Shown here: in pieces, positions 1 through 5,824 of the stretch
Layout of the letters: every line of letters starts with the position of its first letter
How positions within the stretch are numbered: the stretch's first letter is position 1
NCBI GenBank assembly: GCA_000432135.1
Contig: HF990599.1
Coordinates: 1-16,473, forward strand
Source: Firmicutes bacterium CAG:124
GTDB lineage: Bacteria; Bacillota; Clostridia; Oscillospirales; Oscillospiraceae
DNA length: 16,473 nt
Reading direction: 5' to 3'
Made by a program: the position numbers and the translations under genes
Notes under the pieces: generated by a model
Databases searched by the model: none
What the model saw: the letters and a program-made list of their open reading frames with translations, nothing else
Told to the model about the DNA's origin: nothing

Positions 1-716
1 TTGTTCAGCCGGTTCAGCGTCCGGCGGACATGCAGAATGCCGGCGCGGAAATCAATATCCTCCCAGCGCAGGCCAAGCAATTCCCCAAGCCGCAGGCCGG
101 TAAAAAGAACGAGACGGACAAACACGCCGTAGCGGTGCTGATAGCTGCACTGCATCAGGCGGGCCTGTTCGTCTCTTGTCAATATTACGATCTGCGGCTT
201 GCTTCCTCTCGGAAGATTCACACCATCTGCGGGATTACTGTTGATATATCCCTCCGCAACGGCGAAACTCAATGCCTTATGCAGAAACAGATTGAGGTTT
301 ACGATTGTTTTTGGACTCAGCTTTTCTGTTTCTGCTTTGTAATTATAATATTGCTGCAAAATTCTCGGTGTCAGCTCCTTCAACTGTATATTTCCCAAAG
401 CAGGATTCAAATGGACACGGATGTAGCTTTCATAGCTCAGGTAGGTCGACTGCTTCAGCGTCGGCCGCATATAAGTTTCCAGACAGAACGGAAGCCATTC
501 GCTCACAGTTACAGACTGAAAATTATTCGGTGTATGATCGCGAATAAAGGAAAGCTCGTGAAGCAGTTTGATTGCTTCCTCCTGTGTTTTTGCATAGCGG
601 GAAATTCTTCGTTCCTCGCCGGTTGCATAGTCGATCCCGATCGTAACGCGGACTTCCCATCTGCCGTCGGCGCGCAGGCGAATATTTCCCTCTCTATCTT
701 TTCTTGTTTTAGACAT
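1..716 (-). CDS. int: Tyrosine recombinase / integrase of the element (C-terminus beyond the left edge)
   Basis: Site-specific recombinase that would integrate and excise the element. The first 238 residues are visible and the frame stays open to base 1, so the catalytic His/Arg and Tyr motifs are outside the window. An N-terminal arm-binding-type segment (residues 1-60, with DGRWEVRVTIGIDY) is followed by a SAM-like core-binding domain (about 68-165). The catalytic domain begins with TGLRLGELLGLRWEDIDF at 206-223, where R209 is the expected Arg I of the family. The start is ATG at 716, with AAGGGATG upstream. Its 3' end points to the left edge, where attL and an intact tRNA-fMet would be expected given the tRNA fragment at the right edge. 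Family assignment is firm; the attachment target is inferred. Confidence 0.95.
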   Translation of the reverse strand, partial: MSKTRKDREGNIRLRADGRWEVRVTIGIDYATGEERRISRYAKTQEEAIKLLHELSFIRDHTPNNFQSVTVSEWLPFCLETYMRPTLKQSTYLSYESYIRVHLNPALGNIQLKELTPRILQQYYNYKAETEKLSPKTIVNLNLFLHKALSFAVAEGYINSNPADGVNLPRGSKPQIVILTRDEQARLMQCSYQHRYGVFVRLVLFTGLRLGELLGLRWEDIDFRAGILHVRRTLNRLN

Positions 717-865
717 ATCGGACACATCCCTTATGATAATTTACGCGAACCATGCTCGGCTGCGCATTATCAAGGTGTTCTATGCTTTGTAAAAAATAAT
801 GATCTCCTATCATGTGAAAAAATGCGTGTTAAAGTTTAATCATGACAGAACAGAATATTAGGACT

Positions 866-918
866 CAGAGGAAGTGTCATACAAAACACTTCCTCTGGCG
901 GAAGCGTACAAGGTACGC
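866..918. other. oriT: Candidate oriT: two adjacent hairpins upstream of mobC/relaxase
   Basis: A perfect 12-bp inverted repeat (CAGAGGAAGTGT at 866-877, ACACTTCCTCTG at 886-897, 8-nt loop) is followed within 7 bases by a second repeat, GCGTAC/GTACGC (904-909 and 913-918, loop AAG). No T-tract follows either hairpin, so they do not look like terminators. They lie directly upstream of a MobC-like gene and a relaxase, where MOBP-type elements usually keep oriT. A nic site would be expected near or just after the repeats, but I cannot place it. An operator for the mob genes is the alternative. Confidence 0.55.
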
Positions 919-944
919 AAAAAACATAAATAGGAGATTGTAAC

Positions 945-1229
945 ATGGATAATCAAATAAAAACATCAGAGGCAATTACAATTAGATATATACCAGAAGA
1001 TGCTCAGCGGCTTCGTGCTGAAGCAAAGGCTGCCGGTTGTTCTCTGAGCGAATTGATTCGTGAACGCTCCCTTCGGGCAGACATGGAGGCTGAATTATTG
1101 AAGATACGCATTCAGAAAATCTCCGCTCAGCTTTGTCGTCACAATCTTATTGTGCATGAGATTCATGACAAAGATGCTCGTAACGCTTTTTTGAATTGGG
1201 AGGCAGAAGCATGGCAGTGTTTAAAGTGA
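945..1229 (+). CDS. mobC: MobC-like relaxosome accessory protein (ribbon-helix-helix type)
   Basis: Small DNA-binding protein of 94 aa, expected to bind oriT and help the relaxase open the nick site. Residues about 11-45 (ITIRYIPEDAQRLRAEAK, then a Gly-Cys turn and LSELIRERSL) follow the strand-helix-turn-helix pattern of ribbon-helix-helix proteins. The C-terminal half is helical and charged, as in MobC relatives. AGGAG at 932-936 gives an 8-nt spacing to the ATG. Its 3' end overlaps the relaxase start by 19 bases, which suggests translational coupling. The hairpins at 866-918 lie just upstream and are the likely binding target. Family membership is inferred from pattern and position. Confidence 0.8.
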   Translation: MDNQIKTSEAITIRYIPEDAQRLRAEAKAAGCSLSELIRERSLRADMEAELLKIRIQKISAQLCRHNLIVHEIHDKDARNAFLNWEAEAWQCLK

Positions 1230-1699
1230 TTTCTGTTCCGCAGAAGTATGCTGACGAAGACGCTTATGCAGATTTGATCCATTACTGTATCAGGCCCATG
1301 AAGACACCGGGCAACTTTATTGATGGGTTCGGCGTTCTTCCGCAGCTTGCGGCAGAGCAGATGCAGATCGTATCGCATGCCTACCGGCAGGATCATGGCA
1401 TTCGCCTGCGGCACTGGATCATCAGCTTTGAAAAGGGTGAGATTCGGGACGCTTGGCATGCCAATCAGTTTGCACAGCAGGCATGCTGGTTTTACGCCGA
1501 ACGCTATCAGATCCTCTACAGCGTCCATGAGGATGCCCAAAACATTCATATTCATTTTGTTATGAACATGATCTCGTTTCAGGACGGAACCCGCTATACC
1601 GGAAAAAAGAAGGATTACTATGATTTCCTCCGGTATCTGAATGACATTGCCGCTTTATTCGGCACCTATGTCTATCCGGTAAAGGATAACCCGGAATAG
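1211..1699 (+). CDS. Compact relaxase / mobilization nuclease
   Basis: Predicted oriT-nicking enzyme of 162 aa that would attach covalently to DNA through tyrosine. Motif I is seen as LIHYCIRPMKT, with Tyr25 the likely nucleophile. Motif III is seen as HED at 106-108 and HIHFVMN at 113-119, matching the metal-binding HxHxxxN signature of MOBP/MobA-type relaxases. The start is ATG 1211, with GGGAGG at 1198-1203; an in-frame TTG at 1196 lies before this ribosome site and is rejected. The protein ends about 43 residues after motif III and has no primase, helicase or long C-terminal part, so it is much shorter than typical relaxases. No frameshift remnant is obvious downstream, where a terminator-like hairpin follows. 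With no type IV secretion genes in the window, transfer must depend on a helper. Confidence 0.82.
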   Translation: MAVFKVISVPQKYADEDAYADLIHYCIRPMKTPGNFIDGFGVLPQLAAEQMQIVSHAYRQDHGIRLRHWIISFEKGEIRDAWHANQFAQQACWFYAERYQILYSVHEDAQNIHIHFVMNMISFQDGTRYTGKKKDYYDFLRYLNDIAALFGTYVYPVKDNPE

Positions 1700-1741
1700 A
1701 AATCATGGTTATTGCGCAGACGCCTCCCATATTGAATTGAA

Positions 1742-1779
1742 GCTGCGAGGGCTGGCCTATGCCGTCCCCGCAGCCTTTT
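1742..1779 (+). terminator. Rho-independent terminator after the mob genes
   Basis: A GC-rich imperfect stem (GCTGCG-AGGG pairing with CCC-CGCAGC) is followed by CTTTTAA. It sits 43 bases after the relaxase stop and between converging genes, so it may also slow transcription coming from the minus strand, although the T-tract there is poor. Confidence 0.55.
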
Positions 1780-1873
1780 AATTGGAGCTGTCATATCCCA
1801 ACAGCTCCAGCGCCAACAACACGCCTTTTGAAAAGGCAGCAATCGCTTTTGCGACTGCTGCCCATGTAATCAT
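1778..1873 (-). CDS. Mini-gene of 31 codons, third in the resolvase chain
   Basis: Unrecognised. ATG at 1873 overlaps the TGA of the preceding 25-codon mini-gene in an ATGA arrangement, so translation would be coupled. There is no clear ribosome site of its own. The 31-aa product begins MITWAAVAKAIAAFSKGVLL and ends ELLGYDSSN. It reads as one continuous hydrophobic/amphipathic helix (about residues 2-26) with a polar tail. A hairpin (1835-1862) lies inside the frame, and its pairing could either be a terminator or simply reflect the Ala/Ser codons. The case for a gene is the chained ATGA overlaps and the composition; the case against is the very small size. Confidence 0.4.
   Translation of the reverse strand: MITWAAVAKAIAAFSKGVLLALELLGYDSSN
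1831..1862 (-). terminator. Terminator-like hairpin on the minus strand
   Basis: Read on the minus strand, GGCAGCAGTCGC and GCGATTGCTGCC pair over 12 bp (one G-T) around an AAAA loop and are followed by TTTT. This is a good terminator shape for the resolvase transcript, 8 bases after the 25-codon mini-gene. It lies inside the 31-codon mini-gene, so either that small frame is not real or the hairpin acts as an attenuator or RNA-stability element. Confidence 0.5.
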
Positions 1874-1947
1874 TTTACAGCATAGTCCATGCCGCCGATC
1901 AGCAGCAGTGCTGCTGTGAGCAGGAAACCCAATACATACCAGATCAT
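1870..1947 (-). CDS. Mini-gene of 25 codons: single-span membrane peptide
   Basis: Unrecognised product of 25 aa, MIWYVLGFLLTAALLLIGGM then DYAVK: one predicted transmembrane helix with a short charged end. The ribosome site is excellent (AAAGGAGG, 7 nt before the ATG). The ATG overlaps the resolvase stop as ATGA, and its own TGA overlaps the next mini-gene's ATG in the same way. The position behind a resolvase, the strong ribosome site and the clean membrane helix support translation. A role such as a type I toxin-like peptide or a membrane modulator is only a guess. A longer in-frame extension upstream runs through the resolvase C-terminus and is rejected. Confidence 0.6.
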   Translation of the reverse strand: MIWYVLGFLLTAALLLIGGMDYAVK

Positions 1948-2522
1948 GTTTCTTCCTCCTTTCCGATTTGTTTCTCGTATTCTCTGACCTTGCGGTAAAA
2001 TGTGCTCGGAGACAGTCCCAGCCGTTTCTGTGCCTCTACTGCGGTAATCTCCCTGCGGCACCATAACATGAGTACACTGTCAAAGCCTGCGCATACAATC
2101 GGCTTTCGGCCTTTATAGACGCCGTTTTCTTTCGCAATGGCGATGCCCTCTCTCTGGCGCTGGAGAATGTATTCCCGTTCCAGCTCCGCTACTGCGCCGA
2201 ACACCGTCAGCATGAATTTCCCCGTCGGCGTCGTAGTGTCGATAGCTTCCTTTTTGGAAACAAACTGTACCTGCTTGCTTTGAAGCTGTTCAATCAACTC
2301 CAGAAGATCTCTTGTATTCCGCGCAAACCGGCTGATCGACTCCACAATGACGCAATCGCCGGTCCGCACAAATGCCAACAGCTTTTGCAGCTCCGGGCGG
2401 GCCAGATTCTTACCGCTCATGCGATCAATGAAAACCTGCTCCACGCCAAGCGCCTGCATCAGCACCTCCTGCCGGATGGTATTCTGTTCTTGGGTGCTGA
2501 CCCGGATATAGCCGACCTTCAT
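1944..2522 (-). CDS. Serine recombinase (resolvase/invertase family)
   Basis: DNA resolvase or invertase of 192 aa, a normal length for the TnpR/Hin family. The N-terminal catalytic domain opens YIRVST, with nucleophile Ser9 and Arg7. It continues with DRMSGKNLARPELQKLL (33-49) and ESISRFARNTRDL (61-73, Arg65 and Arg68). The long E-helix around GAVAELEREYILQRQREGI (109-127) follows, and a C-terminal helix-turn-helix lies at about 150-182 (LGLSPSTFYRKVREY). AGGAG lies upstream of the ATG. The 115 bases before it hold repeated TGTCAAtAGGG-type motifs that look like its binding sites. Two mini-genes are coupled to its 3' end. Likely roles are resolving element dimers or inverting a segment. Confidence 0.93.
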   Translation of the reverse strand: MKVGYIRVSTQEQNTIRQEVLMQALGVEQVFIDRMSGKNLARPELQKLLAFVRTGDCVIVESISRFARNTRDLLELIEQLQSKQVQFVSKKEAIDTTTPTGKFMLTVFGAVAELEREYILQRQREGIAIAKENGVYKGRKPIVCAGFDSVLMLWCRREITAVEAQKRLGLSPSTFYRKVREYEKQIGKEEET

Positions 2523-2535
2523 GTGAAATCTCCTG

Positions 2536-2637
2536 TGTCAATAGGGCGTACCCATATGGGATACAAAAATGCTCTCCCAATAGCGTCGGTTTTCCCCTTT
2601 TGACATATATGCCGCAGACCGCCCGACCCTATTGACC
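2536..2637. promoter_or_regulatory. Candidate res / resolvase-binding site with repeated motifs
   Basis: Between the amidotransferase stop and the resolvase start lie three copies of a 12-base motif: TGTCAATAGGGC (2536-2547, plus strand), and on the minus strand TGTCAAAAGGGG (2594-2605) and GGTCAATAGGGT (2626-2637). A perfect palindrome CCCATATGGG (2551-2560) and a partial copy (CCCAATAGCG, 2576-2585) lie between. Several oriented half-sites upstream of a resolvase gene is the layout of res sites, which usually also autoregulate the gene. The precise crossover point is not identified. Confidence 0.5.
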
Positions 2638-3566
2638 TATATCTCCCCATAATAGAAACACTCCTCAATTTCCTCCGGCTGCAATCCCTTGCCCAGCCAT
2701 GTATCCACATCCTCCGGGGTATATCCGAATGCACAGGCCAGATTTTTCAGTTCACGGACATAGCTGCCGCCGGAAACCTTTTGGACTCTGGTGCTCTGCA
2801 CACCGGACAGCGGCCAGTCATATGCGCGGAGGTCATACAGATGCCGCACGGAGAAGGTGCCTCTGCTGCGCCCGCCATCCGGCAGCAGGCACAGAATGTC
2901 TCCTTCCCGAACCGCAATTTCTTCTACCGGGCCATGCAGACTTTTCCGGATGCTGGACAGTGCGTAGTTTAAGATCTCCTTTGTGGAAGCATACAGATAT
3001 ACCTTTTGCTTTGGAAAATGGTACAGGCAAAACGGATTGTTCCCGCGCACGATATAAAGGCGCTCATGGTCGTCCAGCACCGTATAAGTAAAGGAGCCGC
3101 GCAGCAGCTCCGATGTTATGCGCAGCGTATCCAGATCGATTGTTCCTGCCTGTTCCAGAAGCTGCACGATTGCAAAGCTGTCTGTCTCAATTCTTGAAGC
3201 AGGCAGCTTCTTTTCCAAGCGCAGCAGCTTGTCATTGCTCAGAATACCGTTGTGTGCCAGTGCAAATGCGCTGCCGTCTGCGACCCCATAAAATGGATGA
3301 TTGTTGCAGTTCTGCATTTCGGAGCCCTGTGTGGTCATTCTGGTGTGGCCCATTACCGCCTTTACCTCTGCCGGAAGTCGAAAACGCATCCACCGGGCAG
3401 GAAATGGCCGCTTGTAGATACAGAGCTTCGTCCCGGTTCGATATGCGATTCCGGTCGCATCTGTTCCACGGATCTCACTGGAAATGGCAAGGGCGGAAAT
3501 GATCCTGTTCTTCTGCTTTGCGGAAAGCGTTCCGCCGTAATCATAAAATCCAAACAGGCAGCACAT
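2637..3566 (-). CDS. Class II glutamine amidotransferase (GATase type 2, Ntn hydrolase)
   Basis: Expected to release ammonia from glutamine for a partner ligase. Length 309 aa. It starts MCCLFGFYDYGG; Cys2 would become the N-terminal nucleophile after Met removal, as in PurF and GlmS. Other family motifs are RGTDATGI (33-40), GHTRMTTQGS (73-82), the HNG oxyanion motif (105-107) and ETDSFAIVQLL (127-137). There is no phosphoribosyl-transferase or sugar-isomerase domain, so this is a stand-alone amidotransferase. Its ATG overlaps the amidoligase stop by one base (TAATG), which points to tight co-expression and probably a complex. The stop lies at the edge of the resolvase-binding repeats. The family call is firm; the substrate is unknown. 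Confidence 0.9.
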   Translation of the reverse strand: MCCLFGFYDYGGTLSAKQKNRIISALAISSEIRGTDATGIAYRTGTKLCIYKRPFPARWMRFRLPAEVKAVMGHTRMTTQGSEMQNCNNHPFYGVADGSAFALAHNGILSNDKLLRLEKKLPASRIETDSFAIVQLLEQAGTIDLDTLRITSELLRGSFTYTVLDDHERLYIVRGNNPFCLYHFPKQKVYLYASTKEILNYALSSIRKSLHGPVEEIAVREGDILCLLPDGGRSRGTFSVRHLYDLRAYDWPLSGVQSTRVQKVSGGSYVRELKNLACAFGYTPEDVDTWLGKGLQPEEIEECFYYGEI

Positions 3567-4666
3567 TACAGCTCCACCTCACTCTCTACCGGCTCATTGA
3601 GATACAGTCGCCGCTCTTTCAGATACTGGATCAGCTCCGGTTCCGTCACGCCTGCAATAAAATCCGACCATGAAAGCGCACGAAGCTCCTCATCGTTCAG
3701 GCACGTCACCACATCGCACAGGCGATCTGTCAACTGGATCGTCGCAGCAAGCGTGTTGTATTTGAGCGTACCTCTGAAAATACGAATCTCCACGGTGTCT
3801 TCATTTGTCAGGTTCACGCAGGTATATCGGCCATAGTGATAGCTCTTGGCGTGATCCATCATTTCCTTCGGCGTGTCCTTATAGCCGTATCTCGCCGCCC
3901 AGCGCTCTAACTGCCGGTTTGTCCGGCGGCTGAATTTCAGCAGCTCGTTCCAGTGCTTTTCCACAAAGTAAAGCAGCCTTGCGATGGCCGCTTCCTGCTG
4001 CGCCGCCGTTCTGCCGAACGCAAGACGGCTGATATGGATATGCAGACCGCAGGTACAGGCCTGATGGGAGCGATAACCGAGCGAAACCGCTTCCGCCATG
4101 ACTGCCTTCCACGGTAGCTGCGTCAAATGATATTCCACCGTTGCCGGATGGCTGACGATTTCAAACCCATCATCCAGACTGCCATCATGCTTGCAGTAGT
4201 AAAAATCCCGTTCCCGGTTTCCAACGGCAAGAATCTGCTCTGCGTTGCTTCCGATTTCGCCGCCCTTGTCGATTTCCAGCTCTACGCCGAAGTATCGTGG
4301 CCCGTCTCCGTAGAAAATCGTTTCCGGGCGGTAATCGTAGTCGTGAATGACCTGATTTTTCAGAATATGATAGCAGTTTTCGCAATAGGGATAGTCCTCG
4401 CCGTCTCCCAGATAATACGCATTCTCGCAGTCGATCAGTTCCCCACAGCGTTCACAGTTTGTGTAATGGCTGTCATAGCATCGCTGGCAGAGCGGATGCG
4501 TCCGCGAACCGGCATTGGCGTCATTCCAAAGCCGCTCCCCACAGTCCGAGCAGACAACGGTTTCTTCGTCAAGGCAGTGCTCGCAGAAGTAATCTCCCGC
4601 AAACAGTGTCAGCGCATCTTCTGGGAATTTCCGTCCGCAGATGCTGCATCCATGGTAGTCTCGCAT
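3566..4666 (-). CDS. Amidoligase (glutamine-synthetase-fold COOH-NH2 ligase) with N-terminal zinc-ribbon-like modules
   Basis: Predicted ATP-dependent enzyme joining a carboxylate to an amine, in the amidoligase family that Iyer and co-workers described by comparative genomics. Length 366 aa. Residues 7-98 hold three CxxC...CxxC modules: Cys7/10/28/31, Cys39/42/60/63 and Cys71/74/95/98. The catalytic part follows, with FGVELEID (126-133, E129 and E131), KHDGSL (159-164), GFEIVSHP (167-174), CGLHIHIS (206-213) and VEIRIFRGTL (292-301); these resemble the metal/ATP-binding acidic, His and Arg positions of the fold. Start ATG 4666 has GGAGG 9 nt upstream; an in-frame start further upstream would run through a leader hairpin and is rejected. 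The downstream amidotransferase probably supplies ammonia. The zinc modules may bind the protein or peptide target. Confidence 0.88.
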   Translation of the reverse strand: MRDYHGCSICGRKFPEDALTLFAGDYFCEHCLDEETVVCSDCGERLWNDANAGSRTHPLCQRCYDSHYTNCERCGELIDCENAYYLGDGEDYPYCENCYHILKNQVIHDYDYRPETIFYGDGPRYFGVELEIDKGGEIGSNAEQILAVGNRERDFYYCKHDGSLDDGFEIVSHPATVEYHLTQLPWKAVMAEAVSLGYRSHQACTCGLHIHISRLAFGRTAAQQEAAIARLLYFVEKHWNELLKFSRRTNRQLERWAARYGYKDTPKEMMDHAKSYHYGRYTCVNLTNEDTVEIRIFRGTLKYNTLAATIQLTDRLCDVVTCLNDEELRALSWSDFIAGVTEPELIQYLKERRLYLNEPVESEVEL

Positions 4667-4675
4667 AGTCGTTTT

Positions 4676-4720
4676 CCTCCAGATAAAAAGATAACCGCCG
4701 GACGCATCTGCATCCGACGG
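4676..4720 (-). promoter_or_regulatory. Leader hairpin before the amidoligase gene
   Basis: Read on the minus strand, an 8-bp stem with one mismatch (CCGTCGGA/TCCGGCGG) is followed by a T-rich run (TTATCTTTTTATC), just before the ribosome site of the amidoligase. It resembles a weak attenuator or terminator. I see no ligand-sensing leader and no convincing promoter hexamers. Confidence 0.25.
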
Positions 4721-4820
4721 CTTCACAGCGATAATATGTGGTTGAAATCAGCGATTTTTACGCAGTTTTCCGGAGAAATAAGGGAACATCATGGTAAAAA
4801 ACAAAGAAGGAGTTTTTATC

Positions 4821-5153
4821 ATGAACGATTATGATAGACAAGATTTGATCAAGCAGCGAGCCGGTTTGGAGCCGCCCGCCCACGAAGGAGATTACTGGAG
4901 CGGCGAAGACCGTGCGCGGCTGAAGCGCCTGTTCGACATGGGCTTTGGCATCAGCGAGATCGCGCTGGAGCTCCGGCGCGGAGAGCCTGCTATCTGTCAA
5001 CAGATAGCGCATATGGACCTGTTTGAGCGTAAGCGCCGCCGGCACAGGGTACGCCCCGCGCTTCCAAGCGGCTGCCTGTGCAAAGAATGCACGGCAGACC
5101 CGGAGGCCTGCACCATCCGCCGGCTGCAGAAAGCAGCAAAGGAGGCCGTGTAA
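4821..5153 (+). CDS. Small HTH (homeodomain/GcrA-like) protein with a C-terminal Cys cluster
   Basis: Product of 110 aa. Residues 26-68 (WSGEDRARLKRLFDMGFGIS, then EIALELRRGEPAICQQIAHM) fit the three-helix Trp-containing DNA-binding pattern of GcrA-, Myb- or recombinase-type HTH domains. A basic linker (KRRRHRVR) follows, then CLCKEC and Cys97, a possible zinc site. The chosen start has AAGGAG at 4807-4812, 8 nt upstream; a second ATG at 4791 with AGGGA would add 10 residues. The stop overlaps the next ATG (TAATG), so it is coupled to the excisionase-like gene. Likely a transcription or excision accessory factor. The DNA-binding call is moderate and the function is unknown. Confidence 0.7.
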   Translation: MNDYDRQDLIKQRAGLEPPAHEGDYWSGEDRARLKRLFDMGFGISEIALELRRGEPAICQQIAHMDLFERKRRRHRVRPALPSGCLCKECTADPEACTIRRLQKAAKEAV

Positions 5154-5338
5154 TGTTTGAAGATTACCCGGATATCCTTTCGCCGGAGGAGGCCGCAGAA
5201 GCCCTCAGGATCGGTGAAAATGCGATTTATGAATTGCTGAACAGCAAAAAACTCAGCGCCTATAAAAACGGGCGCAATTGGCTGATCCCAAAGGAAGCTG
5301 TGCGAAAATATGTTGTAGAGCAGTCAAAGCTGGAATGA
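5153..5338 (+). CDS. Excisionase-family HTH DNA-binding protein
   Basis: A 61-aa protein of the HTH_17/Xis type. ILSPEEAAEALRIGENAIYE (8-27) and LLNSKKLSAYKNGRNWLIPK (28-47) give the winged-helix pattern of MerR-like excisionases, followed by a short helix ending VVEQSKLE. The ribosome site AAAGGAGG lies inside the end of the preceding gene, and the ATG overlaps its stop by one base. Such proteins usually bend the attachment site and set recombination direction. It lies about 4.4 kb from the integrase gene rather than beside it, so a role in transcription is also possible. A strong terminator follows directly. Confidence 0.85.
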   Translation: MFEDYPDILSPEEAAEALRIGENAIYELLNSKKLSAYKNGRNWLIPKEAVRKYVVEQSKLE

Positions 5339-5344
5339 TCCACA

Positions 5345-5387
5345 AAGCAAGGTCCGAATCAGAAACGATTCGGGCCTTGCTTCGCTT
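5345..5387 (+). terminator. Strong rho-independent terminator, shared 3' region
   Basis: A 16-bp stem (AAGCAAGGTCCGAATC at 5345-5360 with GATTCGGGCCTTGCTT at 5367-5382, one G-T pair, 6-nt loop) is followed by CGCTTTT. It ends the excisionase transcript. The XRE gene, coming from the other side, has its stop codon inside the hairpin, so the structure probably separates the two converging units. Confidence 0.85.
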
Positions 5388-5712
5388 TTGTGATCAGTTC
5401 AAGGATTCCCTGCAAGGTTTTGTCGATGCTTTCCTTATAAGCAACGTCAAGCTGACTGATTTTTGATGTCGTATCAGACCATGCGCTTTGATTGACCGTA
5501 TTCCCGAACAGCAGTTCATCGCTGCTGCAGGAAAGAATCTTGCAAACCGTCATAAGCGTGTCCAGACTGAACGCAGAATCGCCCAACTCGACATTTGCCA
5601 AAAAGCGCGGACTGAGAGAACAGAGCTCGCTGAGCTGTTCTCTGGTGTATCCGGCAGCTTCGCGTTTCGCCCGAAGCCGCTTCCCAATTTCTGCTTTTGT
5701 TTCTTTATCCAC
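5359..5712 (-). CDS. XRE-family transcriptional regulator (HTH_3), divergent to the lipoprotein operon
   Basis: A 117-aa protein with a Cro/CI-type HTH at residues 9-70: IGKRLRAKREAAGYTREQLS, then ELCSLSPRFLANVELGDS and LDTLMTVCKILSCSSDELLF. A helical C-terminal segment of about 45 aa may mediate dimerisation. The start is a GTG at 5712 with AGAGG 7 nt upstream; another GTG at 5730 lies before that ribosome site and is less likely. It is divergent from the four-gene operon beginning at 5825. The region between holds repeated TGTGATA motifs overlapping the operon promoter, so it very likely represses that operon and perhaps itself. Confidence 0.9.
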   Translation of the reverse strand: MDKETKAEIGKRLRAKREAAGYTREQLSELCSLSPRFLANVELGDSAFSLDTLMTVCKILSCSSDELLFGNTVNQSAWSDTTSKISQLDVAYKESIDKTLQGILELITKAKQGPNRF

Positions 5713-5740
5713 GAAATCACCTCTAATCACAAGTTTAATA

Positions 5741-5804
5741 TGTGTTATAAGAGGTTGAAATGTGATAGAAATTCATGTAAAATATGTGATATAGAGTGAT
5801 AGAA
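5741..5804. promoter_or_regulatory. Promoter of the lipoprotein operon with repeated operator motifs
   Basis: TTGAAA (5755-5760), a 17-bp spacer and TAAAAT (5778-5783) make a good vegetative-type promoter on the plus strand. Four copies of a TGTGATAGAA-like motif surround it: TGTGTTATAA (5741-5750), TGTGATAGAA (5761-5770), TGTGATATAG (5785-5794) and AGTGATAGAA (5795-5804). Copies in the spacer and just downstream of the -10 would block polymerase if bound. The divergent XRE protein is the obvious candidate binder. AGGGAGGG precedes the first gene. Confidence 0.7.
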
Positions 5805-5824
5805 AAGAAAAGGGAGGGTTTCAG

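Noticed and set aside
30..839. 269-codon plus-strand open frame at the left end
   Set aside because: It runs opposite to a clear tyrosine integrase with family motifs over the same bases; its translation has no recognisable domain.
1784..1808. Inverted repeat GGAGCTGT/ACAGCTCC as a separate terminator
   Set aside because: It is a perfect 8-bp repeat but no T-run follows on either strand; it lies in the end of the 31-codon mini-gene, so no function is assigned.
2519..2734. Minus-strand frame of 71 codons between resolvase and amidotransferase
   Set aside because: It overlaps the amidotransferase 3' end and the repeat region; no start context and no domain.
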